A stretch of DNA of 64,000 nt, taken from contig NZ_BMIF01000005.1 of assembly GCF_014641695.1 (NCBI RefSeq), forward strand, positions 230,971 through 294,970. The letters are read 5' to 3'. Source of the DNA: Nitratireductor aestuarii (GTDB lineage Bacteria; Pseudomonadota; Alphaproteobacteria; Rhizobiales; Rhizobiaceae). The translations under genes were made by a program, and so were the position numbers. A model generated the notes under the pieces. It had not been told where the DNA came from. It searched no databases and saw nothing but the letters and a program-made list of their open reading frames with translations. Shown in pieces: positions 26,232 through 34,302 of this stretch. Every line of letters begins with the position of its first letter. Positions within the stretch are counted from its first letter, which is position 1.

Positions 26232-27212
26232 TTACTTCAGCCAGCCCTTCTCCTTGTAGTATGCTTCCGCGGCAGGATGCATCGGCGCGGAATTACCCTG
26301 ATTGACCATTTCTTCCGGCGTCAGGTTGGCGAGAGCCGGGTGAAGACCCTTGAACGCCTCGAAGTCCTTGAACACCGAATCCACGAATGCGGTCACAACG
26401 TCGTCGGGCACGTCCGCGGACGTGACAACGGTAGCACCAACACCGAAGGTGTTCACGTCATCCGGATTGCCGTTGTACATGCCGCCAGGGATCACTGCCT
26501 TGAAGTAGTAGGGCCGCTCTTCGACGAGCTTGTCGACGACGTCACCTTCCACCGGAATGATCTTGGAATCGCAGGAGGTCGTTGCTTCCTGGATCGCGCC
26601 CGCCGGGTGGCCTACCGTATAGGCAAAGGCGTCGATGTTGTTGTCGCAAAGCTGCGAGCTCTGCTCGGCCGGCGCCAGCTCGGCAGCCAGTGCGAAGTCA
26701 GAGTTCGTCCAGCCCTTTTCGGCGATGAGCAGATCCATCAGCGCGCGCTGGCCCGAGCCCGGATTACCGATGTTGACGCGCTTGCCCTTCAACGTATCGA
26801 AGTCGGTGATGCCGGCTTCTGCGCGAGCGACGATCGTCAGCGGCTCAGCGTGAAGCGAGAAGACCGAGCGAAGCTTCTCGTGCTTGCCGCCGTCGGCAAA
26901 GCCAGCCTCTCCGTTATAGGCGTTGTACTGGACGTCCGACTGGACAATGCCGAACTCCAGGTCGCCGCCCTTGATGGCATTGGCGTTGAACACGGAACCG
27001 CCGGTGGATTCCACCGAGCAGCGAATGCCGTGCTCGCGGCGCGTCTGGTTCATAAGGCGGCAGATGGCTCCACCAACGGGATAGTATACGCCTGTTACAC
27101 CGCCTGTGCCCACGGAGACGAAGCGTTGCTCCTGAGCCATAGCGGATCCTGTCATCAGAGATCCGAACATTGCCGCAGCCAGTCCTGCTCCGACGAATAC
27201 GTGTCTTGTCAT
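26232..27212 (-). CDS. TAXI family TRAP transporter substrate-binding protein
   Basis: Periplasmic binding protein of 326 residues. Seen: a signal peptide (MTRHVFVGAGLAAAMFG onward, ending SAMA before QEQRF), the family opening SVGTGGVTGVYYPVGGAICR, the STGGS segment, and LCDNNIDAFAYTVGHPAG in the middle. Start: the frame runs to 27314, but ATG at 27212 gives the clean leader with GGGAGAAAT upstream. It supplies substrate to the fused permease downstream. The gene before it on the strand is a class III aminotransferase 136 bp away, suggesting that an amino acid or amine may be the cargo. Confidence 0.92.
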   Translation of the reverse strand: MTRHVFVGAGLAAAMFGSLMTGSAMAQEQRFVSVGTGGVTGVYYPVGGAICRLMNQTRREHGIRCSVESTGGSVFNANAIKGGDLEFGIVQSDVQYNAYNGEAGFADGGKHEKLRSVFSLHAEPLTIVARAEAGITDFDTLKGKRVNIGNPGSGQRALMDLLIAEKGWTNSDFALAAELAPAEQSSQLCDNNIDAFAYTVGHPAGAIQEATTSCDSKIIPVEGDVVDKLVEERPYYFKAVIPGGMYNGNPDDVNTFGVGATVVTSADVPDDVVTAFVDSVFKDFEAFKGLHPALANLTPEEMVNQGNSAPMHPAAEAYYKEKGWLK

Positions 27213-27348
27213 GCGTATTTCTCCCTTATTAGCATGAACATTATCCGGATATTGCCAGTTCACATGCTTCGCCCCGGCAACTCCGGTAGTTGGCTCCAAC
27301 GTGTGGAGCATCACGGACTAGAAGTGTCCCGCATCGGCGGATCACCTG

Positions 27349-28671
27349 CTACCCGACCGCCGCGTCGACTGCTTCACCGAGCCTGTCGACGATGCGGTCG
27401 ATATCCTCTTGAGTAACGATGAACGGTGGTGCGAGGAGCACATGATCGCCGGTAACGCCATCGATCGTGCCGCCCATCGGGTAAACCATCAGACCACGCG
27501 CCATCGCTTCTTTCTTGATTGCTGCATTGACCTTGCGGCTGGGATTGAACGGCCGCTTGCTCGCACGGTCCTCCACCAGTTCAATGGCCTGAAAGAGCCC
27601 GCGTCCCCGGATGTCGCCAACATGATGATGATTGCCGAAACGGGCTTTCAGCCGCTCTTCGAGCAGAGACCCCATGGCCTTCACGTTGCTGAGCAGGTTT
27701 TCCCGGCGGATGGTCTCCTGCACAGCTACCGCCGCAGCGGCAGCCATCGGGTGGCCCATATAGGTGTGGCCGTGCTGGAAAAATCCGGAACCGGCCTTCA
27801 TCGCATCGTAAATTTTCGAAGAGACCAGCACCGCGCCGATAGGCTGATATCCGCCGCCAAGTCCCTTGGCGATGGTCATCAGGTCGGGCGCGATGCCCTC
27901 CTGTTCGCAGGCGTGAAGCGTTCCGGTACGGCCCATGCCGCACATGACTTCATCAAGAATGAGCAGAACGCCATAGCGATCGCAAATTTCGCGGATGCGG
28001 CGGAAGTAATCCGCCACCGGGGGCACCGCTCCTGCTGTCGCGCCAACGACTGTCTCTGCGACGAATGCGAGGACGGTTTCGGGCCCAAGTTCGAGCAGCT
28101 TTTCTTCCAGCGCATTGGCCGCGCGGGCTGCATAATCCTCGTCGCTCTCACCTTCCTGCTGGAAGCGATAGGCAAAGCACGGATCGATGTGGTGGGTCTC
28201 GACGAGCAACGGGCGGAACTGCTCGCGCCGCCATTCATTGCCGCCGGTTGCCAGCGCGCCGAGGGTGTTGCCATGATAGCTCTGACGACGCGCGATTATG
28301 TGGCGACGCTGGGGCTGACCGATCTCGACAAAATACTGGCGCGCCATCTTCAGCGCTGCCTCGACCGCCTCCGACCCTCCGGAAACGAGATAGACATGCT
28401 CCAGCCCCTTCGGCGCATCCTCAACAAGCATCTCTGCGAGCTTCTCGGCGATGTCCGTGGTGAAGAAGCCGGTGTGGGCGTAGGCAATTGTCTCCATCTG
28501 CGCGCGCATCGCCTCCAGCACGGCCGGATGACCGTGACCGAGGCAGGAGACGGCAGCTCCACCGGAAGCATCGATATAGGAACGTCCCTGGGCATCGAAG
28601 ATCTCTATGCCGCGCGCAGCGGCTGCAACTGGAGGTGTGGAAACAAGAGAACGATGCATCAAGCGCGTCAT
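27349..28671 (-). CDS. Class III pyridoxal-phosphate aminotransferase
   Basis: PLP-dependent transaminase of 440 residues, fold type I, subgroup of omega-amino acid:pyruvate and taurine-pyruvate-like enzymes. Seen: SGGSEAVEAALKMAR for the phosphate-binding turn, Asp240 in LILDEVMCGMGRTG contacting the PLP ring nitrogen, and Schiff-base Lys269 in TIAKGLGGGYQPIG. Start ATG at 28671 is used; ATG at 28659 is equally possible because neither has a strong ribosome site. It is divergent from the BKACE gene across about 380 bp. It probably deaminates the compound brought in by the TRAP-TAXI system encoded just after it. Confidence 0.92.
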   Translation of the reverse strand: MTRLMHRSLVSTPPVAAAARGIEIFDAQGRSYIDASGGAAVSCLGHGHPAVLEAMRAQMETIAYAHTGFFTTDIAEKLAEMLVEDAPKGLEHVYLVSGGSEAVEAALKMARQYFVEIGQPQRRHIIARRQSYHGNTLGALATGGNEWRREQFRPLLVETHHIDPCFAYRFQQEGESDEDYAARAANALEEKLLELGPETVLAFVAETVVGATAGAVPPVADYFRRIREICDRYGVLLILDEVMCGMGRTGTLHACEQEGIAPDLMTIAKGLGGGYQPIGAVLVSSKIYDAMKAGSGFFQHGHTYMGHPMAAAAAVAVQETIRRENLLSNVKAMGSLLEERLKARFGNHHHVGDIRGRGLFQAIELVEDRASKRPFNPSRKVNAAIKKEAMARGLMVYPMGGTIDGVTGDHVLLAPPFIVTQEDIDRIVDRLGEAVDAAVG

Positions 28672-29052
28672 GCGGCTTAGACCTTCTGTGTGCCTAGGAT
28701 TTTTCTGTGCCCGGAGTTCGGGTCAGAGCGACCCCGCTGCTGCCGGGAAAGTTGAGTTTCGAGCCGGGCTACAGCCTCAAGCGGATTGGTAGATAGAGGA
28801 TCGTGAGGAGATGTCGAGGAATGGCTGTCCCCCTCGCCTGTCCATGCGTGCGGACGACTTGCATCACACAGTTGGCTCGAAACACGTGAGGGCTGCCTCT
28901 GCAGCCTCCAAGAACCATCATCAATCGGGATCAGCTTGTTGTAGATGGCCAATTCTCCCATAAGGGTAGAAGCTAGCGTTCAGACTGGGCTATTGCAACA
29001 TCTGTTTCGACAAGAAAGAATTTGCGAGAATGGATACGTGGAAGAAATAACA
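28672..29052. promoter_or_regulatory. Divergent intergenic region with candidate rightward promoter
   Basis: The 381-bp gap between a leftward aminotransferase and a rightward BKACE gene holds no convincing ORF. A rightward promoter candidate is TTGCAA (28993-28998), 17 bp, AAGAAT (29016-29021), giving a leader of about 25-30 nt. A hairpin is present at 28888-28908 (GGCTGC/GCAGCC around CTCT). No operator that I recognise. Confidence 0.35.
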
Positions 29053-29892
29053 ATGCAGAATATCATCCCCGCACTTGCCCCGGTGCCCATTGCAGTAGCG
29101 CCCAATGGAGGCCGCCGCACGAAGGCTGATCATCCGGCTCTTCCCATAACGCCGGCTGACCTCGCGCGCACAGCCGCGGAATGCCTGGAAGCCGGAGCGG
29201 CGATGATCCATGTCCATGTCCGGGACCAGGAGCAACAGCACCTGCTCGACGCCGATGCCTACAGGCAGGCAATCGATGCGATCCGCGCCGAAGTGGGGCA
29301 GCGGATGGTGATCCAGATCACCTCGGAATCCCTGGGGCAGTACGGACCGGAAGAACAGATGGAGGTTGTGCGCGCGGTGCGGCCGGAGGCCGTGTCGCTG
29401 GCGCTGCGTGAGATCCTGCCATCAGATTCCGGTGAAGCCGCTTTCGCTGAATTCCTGCAATGGCTGAAGGCAGAGCATGTGGTTCCGCAGTTTATCCTCT
29501 ACTCCCCCGAGGAGGCGACAAAGCTGGATGATCTGCGCAAGCGCGGGGTCGTGCCCTTCGATGAACCGCCGGTGCTTTACGTGCTGGGCCGCTATACGAA
29601 AACCCAAACCTCACTGCCTGCAGACCTCCTGCCCTTTCTCGCCGACGGACAGCCTGCATTCAAACGCTTCATGGTCTGTGCATTCGGTCGCTTCGAAGCC
29701 TCCTGCACGGTCGCTGCCGCCCTGTTCGGCGGAGGCTTGAGAGTCGGCTTCGAGAACAACCTGTTCCTGCCCGATGGCAGCACGGCTTCCAGAAATTCCG
29801 ATCTCGTCGCCACCGCAGCATCCGCGTTGAAGACACTCGGCATCACGCCAATGACGGGCGAAGACCTGCGTCAGGATTGGGCGACTATCTGA
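29053..29892 (+). CDS. BKACE family 3-keto-acid cleavage enzyme
   Basis: Beta-keto acid cleavage enzyme family (DUF849, founding member Kce) of about 279 residues. It condenses a beta-keto acid with acetyl-CoA to give acetoacetate and a new CoA thioester. Seen: the opening PVPIAVAPNGGRRTKADHP, metal-binding His53 and His55 in IHVHVRD, and Glu234 in VGFENNLFLPDG, matching the zinc ligands of Kce. Start: the frame opens at 28945, but ATG at 29053 gives the family N-terminus and a GGAAG site upstream. The family has many unassigned substrates. A molybdenum hydroxylase follows, and an aminotransferase diverges from it, so a beta-amino or keto acid route is possible. Confidence 0.88.
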   Translation: MQNIIPALAPVPIAVAPNGGRRTKADHPALPITPADLARTAAECLEAGAAMIHVHVRDQEQQHLLDADAYRQAIDAIRAEVGQRMVIQITSESLGQYGPEEQMEVVRAVRPEAVSLALREILPSDSGEAAFAEFLQWLKAEHVVPQFILYSPEEATKLDDLRKRGVVPFDEPPVLYVLGRYTKTQTSLPADLLPFLADGQPAFKRFMVCAFGRFEASCTVAAALFGGGLRVGFENNLFLPDGSTASRNSDLVATAASALKTLGITPMTGEDLRQDWATI

Positions 29893-30133
29893 GGCGATAG
29901 CCATAGCGTAGGCCAGAGTTCACATCGTGAAATCTGAAAATAAATTTACTACTCATCCTTGATAATCCGTCTTAGCCGGCTTTACAGGACGGACTGCAGC
30001 TGATCCTCTATTAGGTGCGGTGGCTTGTCGCAGTGGGGTTGCCGCCAAAGCGTTCAAACGCGCCCCAAGCACCGGCACGATATTCATCGTAGCTGCTGCC
30101 ATTGGGGCCTTAGCCACTTCTAGGGAAGAAGCC

Positions 30134-30604
30134 ATGCCTCAATCAGTAACGCTCAACGTAAATGGGAAAACCGTTTCGATCGAGATCGATGATCCGGACA
30201 TGCCCCTTCTATACGCACTCAGAAACGACCTTGGTCTCAAGGGCCCTCGGTTCGGTTGCGGAATGGGGCAATGCGGCGCCTGCACGGTGCTGATTGACGG
30301 CAGTTCGGCCCGTTCGTGCTCGATCAGCGTCGGCGCGCTGGATGCGACCGCGGAAATCACCACCCTCGAAGGTTTGGGTACACCTGAGAACCCCCATCCG
30401 ATCCAGGCCGCCTTCATCGAGGAACAGGCGGTGCAATGCGGCTACTGTGTCAACGGCATGATCATGGAGGCGGCATCCTTCCTCAAGGAGAACAGCAAAC
30501 CCACGGAAGAAGAAATCAGGGCTGCGCTCGACAACAACATCTGCCGGTGCGGAACCCACACCCGCATCATCCGTGCCGTCAAGCGCGCCTCTGAAGCTGC
30601 GTAA
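30134..30604 (+). CDS. Two-[2Fe-2S] small subunit of a molybdenum hydroxylase (IorA type)
   Basis: Electron-transfer subunit of 156 residues. Seen: plant-type ferredoxin cluster cysteines 42, 47, 50 and 62 (GCGMGQCGAC, then SARSC), and the second, C-terminal cluster with Cys102, Cys105, Cys137 and Cys139 (QCGYC, CRCG). Start: the frame opens at 30020, but ATG at 30134 has AGGGAAG upstream and begins MPQSVTLNVNGK. It precedes the large subunit by 21 bp. No FAD subunit is next to it, as in isoquinoline 1-oxidoreductase-type enzymes that pass electrons to a cytochrome or other acceptor. Confidence 0.93.
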   Translation: MPQSVTLNVNGKTVSIEIDDPDMPLLYALRNDLGLKGPRFGCGMGQCGACTVLIDGSSARSCSISVGALDATAEITTLEGLGTPENPHPIQAAFIEEQAVQCGYCVNGMIMEAASFLKENSKPTEEEIRAALDNNICRCGTHTRIIRAVKRASEAA

Positions 30605-30625
30605 TTATCCGAGGGAGGAATTGCC

Positions 30626-32836
30626 ATGAACCAAATTCTTATTTCCCGCCGTTCTATCCTTCGTGGTGGTGGAGCTCTGGTTGTCAGCTTTGCTATGCCA
30701 TCCGTCGCAAGCGCCGCGTCAGCAGAAAGCCTGAGCCCTGCCGGAAAGAGTCTCTCGGGCGAAGCCGTCGACGGCTTCCTGTCGATCGGCACAGACGGAA
30801 TTGTGACCGTTTATTCCGGCAAGGTTGACCTCGGAACCGGCGTTCCAACGGCACTTGCACAGATGGTGGCCGAAGAACTCGATCTGACCCTGGATCAGAT
30901 CCACATGATCACCGGCGACACTGCCCTGACGCCGGACCAGGGCACGACCTCAGGCTCCAACTCCATCATGAAGGGCGGCATGCAACTGTGTGCGGCGGCG
31001 GCCACCGCTCGCAATGCCCTCTTGAAGATGGCAGGTGAAAAGCTGGGCGTTGCTGCAGACGAACTGACAATCGAGGCGGGCGTCATCAAGCCGTCTTCTG
31101 GCGGCGAAGGCATTGGCTTCGGAGAGCTGGTGGGAGGCAAGACGTTTGAACTCGCCATCGATCCGGATGCCAAATTCAAGTCGCCGGATACCTACAAACT
31201 CGTTGGCAAGTCGATCAAGCGGTTCGACATTCCGGGCAAGGTCACCGGCACGTTCGACTACATCGGTGACGTCCGCGTCGACGGCATGGTGCATGCCCGC
31301 GTGATACGGCCAGCGGCAATCCATGCAGATCTCGTCTCGGTGAATGAAGATTCCGTCAAGGATATCCCAGGCCTCATCAAGGTCGTGCGCGAAGGGAATT
31401 TCCTCGCAGTCGTTGCCAAGACCGAATGGGCGGCGGTCAAGGCTGCCGATGCCCTCGAAGTCGAGTGGAGCGATTGGAAGGGTCTGCCGGACCAGTCGAA
31501 AATCTATGACTATGTCCGTAACAGCGAGATCGACAAGACCGATGTGGTCGCCACTGCGGGCGATGCTGCCGGCGCCTTGGCCAACGCGAAAAAGACCCTT
31601 GAGGCGACCTATTCCTTCCCGATCCACTCCCATGCTTCGCTCGGACCCTCCTGTGCAGTGGCTGACTTCAAGGATGGCAAGCTCACCTGCTGGTCACCCT
31701 CGCAAGGCAACCATGCGCTGCAAAAGCAGCTGGCGGAGATGCTGCAACTCGATGCGCAGAACATTCGCATCGTCTATGTGGAAGGCGCAGGATGCTACGG
31801 CCGCAACGGTTTTGAGGATTGCACGGCGGATGCGGCCCTCCTCTCCAAGCTTCTCGAGGTGCCGGTGCGCGTACAGTGGATGCGGCACGACGAACATGGT
31901 TGGGATCCGAAAGGGCCGCCAAGTCTTGCGGACCTGAAGGGCGCGATCGATGACGACGGAAAGATCGTCGCCTGGGATTCACAGTTCTATCACGCCCAAA
32001 GCGTGGGCAACGCTGTGACGCTCGTCGCGGCCGACCTGGCGAAACTGTCTCATCAGCCTGGAGGCCGTGCCGGCAGCGTTCAGGGCAACGCTGATCTTGG
32101 CTACAAGCTGCCGAACGTCCAAACCTCCGTGCATTGGGTGAAGAACACCCCGTTCCGCGCCTCGTGGATCAGAACGCCTGGAAGGCTGCAGAACACCTTT
32201 GCAAATGAATGCTTCATCGATGAACTGGCGGCTGAGGCAAAGGTTGACCCCTTCGATCTGCGTCTGAGCATGTTGGAAGATCCGCGCGGTCGTGAAGTGA
32301 TGGAACGGCTCCGCAAGCTGTCTAACTGGGAGACTAGGCCCTCTCCTGCCAGCAATCAGGAGGGCAACATTGCGCGCGGTCGTGGCGTTGCCTACTGCCA
32401 CTATCACAACACGTTTGCCTATGTGGCCGCAGTCTGCGAGGTCGAGGTGAACAGGGAAAGCGGTGAGATCAAGGCCACGCGGTTCTATGTAACGCACGAC
32501 CTTGGACAGGTGATCAACCCGGACGGGCTGATCAACCAGGTCGAAGGCAATGTGTGCCATACGCTCAGCCGTACTCTTCATGAGGAGCTACAGTTCGACA
32601 ACTCCAGCATCACCAGTCTGGACTGGGTGAGCTACCCGGTCCTGACCATGACGGGGGCGCCGGAGATCATCGTCGAGCTGATCGACAGGCCGGAAGAGCC
32701 TCCGATGGGCGGTGGCGAGCCTTCGGCGGCCATCGTGACTGCAGCTGTCGGCAACGCCATATTCGACGCGACAGGTGTGCGGCTTCGTCAGGTGCCGTTT
32801 ACCCCCGAGCGCTTCAAAGCGGCTGCCATGGACTGA
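30626..32836 (+). CDS. Molybdopterin-binding large subunit, IorB type (aldehyde / isoquinoline oxidoreductase)
   Basis: Catalytic subunit of 736 residues. Seen: a twin-arginine leader (SRRSILRGGGALVVSF, then a hydrophobic stretch ending ASAASA), so the enzyme is probably exported folded to the periplasm. Later segments include GTTSGSNSIMKGG, ASLGPSCAVADF, FRASWIRTPG, and the conserved Glu in PPMGGGEPSAAIVTAAVGNAIF. The large subunit lacks an N-terminal cluster domain. Start ATG has GGGAGGA upstream. Forms a two-component hydroxylase with the small subunit. The substrate, an aldehyde or N-heterocycle, cannot be assigned. Confidence 0.9.
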   Translation: MNQILISRRSILRGGGALVVSFAMPSVASAASAESLSPAGKSLSGEAVDGFLSIGTDGIVTVYSGKVDLGTGVPTALAQMVAEELDLTLDQIHMITGDTALTPDQGTTSGSNSIMKGGMQLCAAAATARNALLKMAGEKLGVAADELTIEAGVIKPSSGGEGIGFGELVGGKTFELAIDPDAKFKSPDTYKLVGKSIKRFDIPGKVTGTFDYIGDVRVDGMVHARVIRPAAIHADLVSVNEDSVKDIPGLIKVVREGNFLAVVAKTEWAAVKAADALEVEWSDWKGLPDQSKIYDYVRNSEIDKTDVVATAGDAAGALANAKKTLEATYSFPIHSHASLGPSCAVADFKDGKLTCWSPSQGNHALQKQLAEMLQLDAQNIRIVYVEGAGCYGRNGFEDCTADAALLSKLLEVPVRVQWMRHDEHGWDPKGPPSLADLKGAIDDDGKIVAWDSQFYHAQSVGNAVTLVAADLAKLSHQPGGRAGSVQGNADLGYKLPNVQTSVHWVKNTPFRASWIRTPGRLQNTFANECFIDELAAEAKVDPFDLRLSMLEDPRGREVMERLRKLSNWETRPSPASNQEGNIARGRGVAYCHYHNTFAYVAAVCEVEVNRESGEIKATRFYVTHDLGQVINPDGLINQVEGNVCHTLSRTLHEELQFDNSSITSLDWVSYPVLTMTGAPEIIVELIDRPEEPPMGGGEPSAAIVTAAVGNAIFDATGVRLRQVPFTPERFKAAAMD

Positions 32837-32857
32837 ACAGACAAGAGGCTAAGAAAA

Positions 32858-32886
32858 GGATTGTGCCGGTGAACCCGGCACAATCC
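32858..32886. terminator. Strong hairpin after the IorB-type gene
   Basis: A perfect 12-bp stem pairs GGATTGTGCCGG (32858-32869) with CCGGCACAATCC (32875-32886), 22 bp after the large-subunit stop. On the plus strand there is no U-tract after it. On the minus strand TTTTCTTA follows. It may stabilise or end the upstream transcript, and could be bidirectional. Confidence 0.5.
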
Positions 32887-32956
32887 ACGACTCAGGAGAC
32901 GCACCCGAGGTTTGCCTCGGAGGTGTTCCGCAGATCGACTAATATGCGCACAACAC

Positions 32957-32984
32957 TTGATCCGGTACTGCGGCGTCATATATG
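32957..32984 (+). promoter_or_regulatory. Promoter for the toxin-antitoxin pair
   Basis: Rightward candidate: -35 TTGATC (32957-32962), 16 bp, -10 TATATG (32979-32984). The -10 lies inside the left edge of the 22-bp palindrome at 32980-33001, so a protein on the palindrome would block RNA polymerase. The leader is about 20 nt, ending in the GGAG ribosome site at 33002-33005. Confidence 0.5.
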
Positions 32985-33001
32985 ACTATCGATAGTCATA
33001 T
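32980..33001. promoter_or_regulatory. 22-bp perfect palindrome, operator of the Phd/PIN module
   Basis: Each half reads ATATGACTATC and its exact complement GATAGTCATAT. It overlaps the candidate -10 and ends 11 bp before the antitoxin ATG. Toxin-antitoxin modules of the Phd/YefM-type usually bind such palindromes for autorepression. A perfect 22-mer by chance is very unlikely here. Binding itself is inferred. Confidence 0.75.
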
Positions 33002-33012
33002 GGAGCGACGCC

Positions 33013-33264
33013 ATGAAGGAAATTCAGCTCAAGGACGTCAAAGCCACGCTGTCAGCGGTGGTTGATCGCGCAGTGGCCGGAGAGCCGACGGTGATCACAC
33101 GTCATGGTCGCAGGGAAGCGGTGCTCGTTTCCTTCGAGGAATGGCAACGCATCTCGAAAGTGCCAGAGTTTGCTGACTTGCTCCTCGCCTTTCCGGGCGA
33201 AGCGTCAGATATTCCTGCCCGCTCCCGCAAGCCAGCTCGTGCCTTGCGGGAAAGCGGTGCCTGA
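33013..33264 (+). CDS. Phd/YefM family antitoxin
   Basis: Antitoxin of 83 residues. Seen: the family N-terminus MKEIQLKDVKATLSAVVDRAVAGEP, ITRHGRREAVLVSFEEW for the DNA-binding and dimer part, and a charged C-terminal tail that would wrap the toxin (residues about 55-83). The toxin gene begins 2 bp after the stop. The promoter carries a 22-bp palindrome. Antitoxins of this family bind their own operator with the toxin acting as corepressor. Confidence 0.9.
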   Translation: MKEIQLKDVKATLSAVVDRAVAGEPTVITRHGRREAVLVSFEEWQRISKVPEFADLLLAFPGEASDIPARSRKPARALRESGA

Positions 33265-33266
33265 TC

Positions 33267-33704
33267 TTGTATCTTCTGGATACGAATGTCGTGTCGGCAG
33301 ACGCGCCCACCAAGAGCAAGGTTGGGGCCGAAACGTTCGCGTCCTGGATGCGGGCCAACAGTGACCGACTTTATCTTTCCGCTATAACTATCGCCGAGAT
33401 CGAAGCGGGGATTGCTCGCGCAGAGAGGATCTCAGCGACAACGAAGGCCGCCGGGTTACGCCGATGGCTCATGGCCATAGAGCATTTTTATGCCGGGCGC
33501 GTCCTGCCATTTGGGGTGGAAGAAGCCAGGTATGCAGGAGTTATGCTTGATTTGGCGCGCGCCCATGATCCGGGCTTCGAAGACATTGCCATCGCGGCTA
33601 CTGCAGCTGCTCACGGCCTCACTGTACTGACGGCCAACGAACGTCATTTTGAGCCACTGGGTGTCCCATTCGCAAACCCCTTCAAGCAATTGCCCGTCAC
33701 GTAA
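33267..33704 (+). CDS. PIN domain toxin (VapC/FitB type)
   Basis: Ribonuclease toxin of 145 residues. Seen: the N-terminal PIN acidic residue Asp5 (LLDTNVVS), Glu44 (TIAEIEAG) and Asp106 (FEDIAIAATA). The C-terminal segment TANERHFEPLG has His127 where FitB-like proteins usually carry the last acidic residue (RDF), so activity may be lower or Glu125 may stand in. Start: TTG at 33267, 2 bp after the antitoxin stop; a weak start is common for toxins because it keeps them below antitoxin levels. Pairs with the Phd antitoxin. Confidence 0.87.
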   Translation: MYLLDTNVVSADAPTKSKVGAETFASWMRANSDRLYLSAITIAEIEAGIARAERISATTKAAGLRRWLMAIEHFYAGRVLPFGVEEARYAGVMLDLARAHDPGFEDIAIAATAAAHGLTVLTANERHFEPLGVPFANPFKQLPVT

Positions 33705-33711
33705 GCCTACC

Positions 33712-34302
33712 CTAACCGATCGAATAGTGGATCGGCTTAAAACTTCCACCATTGCTGGCAGGGGCCGAACAGGCCGTGAGGCCGATGATCAGATCCATGT
33801 GCGCGCGGAAACGGATGAAGTCGCCTGCCTTGCTCAATGGCGGCAGCACCTTCAGCTTTCCGGTCGCGCCATCCACCGGCACGTTCATGAAACAGTTGAA
33901 TGCGACCGGGATTGCATCTTCAGCGATCCCATAGGGCTCCAAAGCATGATGGAGGTTGCCGAGGCATCCCTGGTGCGGCGGCTCATTATCATAGCACAGG
34001 CGGAAGGTCGCCTCGCTGCAGGGTGTGAGCAAGAAGTCATGCCGGCCGACCGTGTCCTCGATGATTTCCAGCATCACGTTGGAACGGTTGGAGTAGAGCA
34101 GATTTCCGGTGGTGAGATAAATGCTCTCGGCGTAGTCGAGGGTCCGACCCGAAGATATCATCTCTGCCGTATCCACGCGGGAAACTGCCAGAAGGTCTGC
34201 AACCTGCCCGCCCAAAGGATCGATGACAGTCAGGATCTGTCCGGCATCAATCGTGAAGGCGGTTCCCGAGCGCGGCGGTATCTCCTTGATGTTATCGCCC
34301 AT
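33712..34302 (-). CDS. DUF1989 / urea carboxylase-associated family protein
   Basis: Protein of 196 residues. Seen: the family core GQVADLLAV, TGNLLYSNRSNVML, the Cys-rich segment GCLGNLHHAL, NCFMNVPVDGATGKL, and C-terminal IIGLTACSAPASN. The spaced cysteines and histidines fit metal binding. In the DUF1989 family some members are the two subunits of carboxyguanidine deiminase in guanidine breakdown; others are of unknown role. Start: the frame opens far upstream inside the preceding gene, but ATG at 34302 begins the domain and overlaps the GntA-like gene by 11 bp. Its coupling to that N-hydroxylase suggests a shared substrate. Confidence 0.87.
   Translation of the reverse strand: MGDNIKEIPPRSGTAFTIDAGQILTVIDPLGGQVADLLAVSRVDTAEMISSGRTLDYAESIYLTTGNLLYSNRSNVMLEIIEDTVGRHDFLLTPCSEATFRLCYDNEPPHQGCLGNLHHALEPYGIAEDAIPVAFNCFMNVPVDGATGKLKVLPPLSKAGDFIRFRAHMDLIIGLTACSAPASNGGSFKPIHYSIG

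Noticed and set aside
25740..27416. Plus-strand frame of 558 codons
   Set aside because: Antisense to the TRAP permease and TAXI genes, whose motifs are clear on the other strand.
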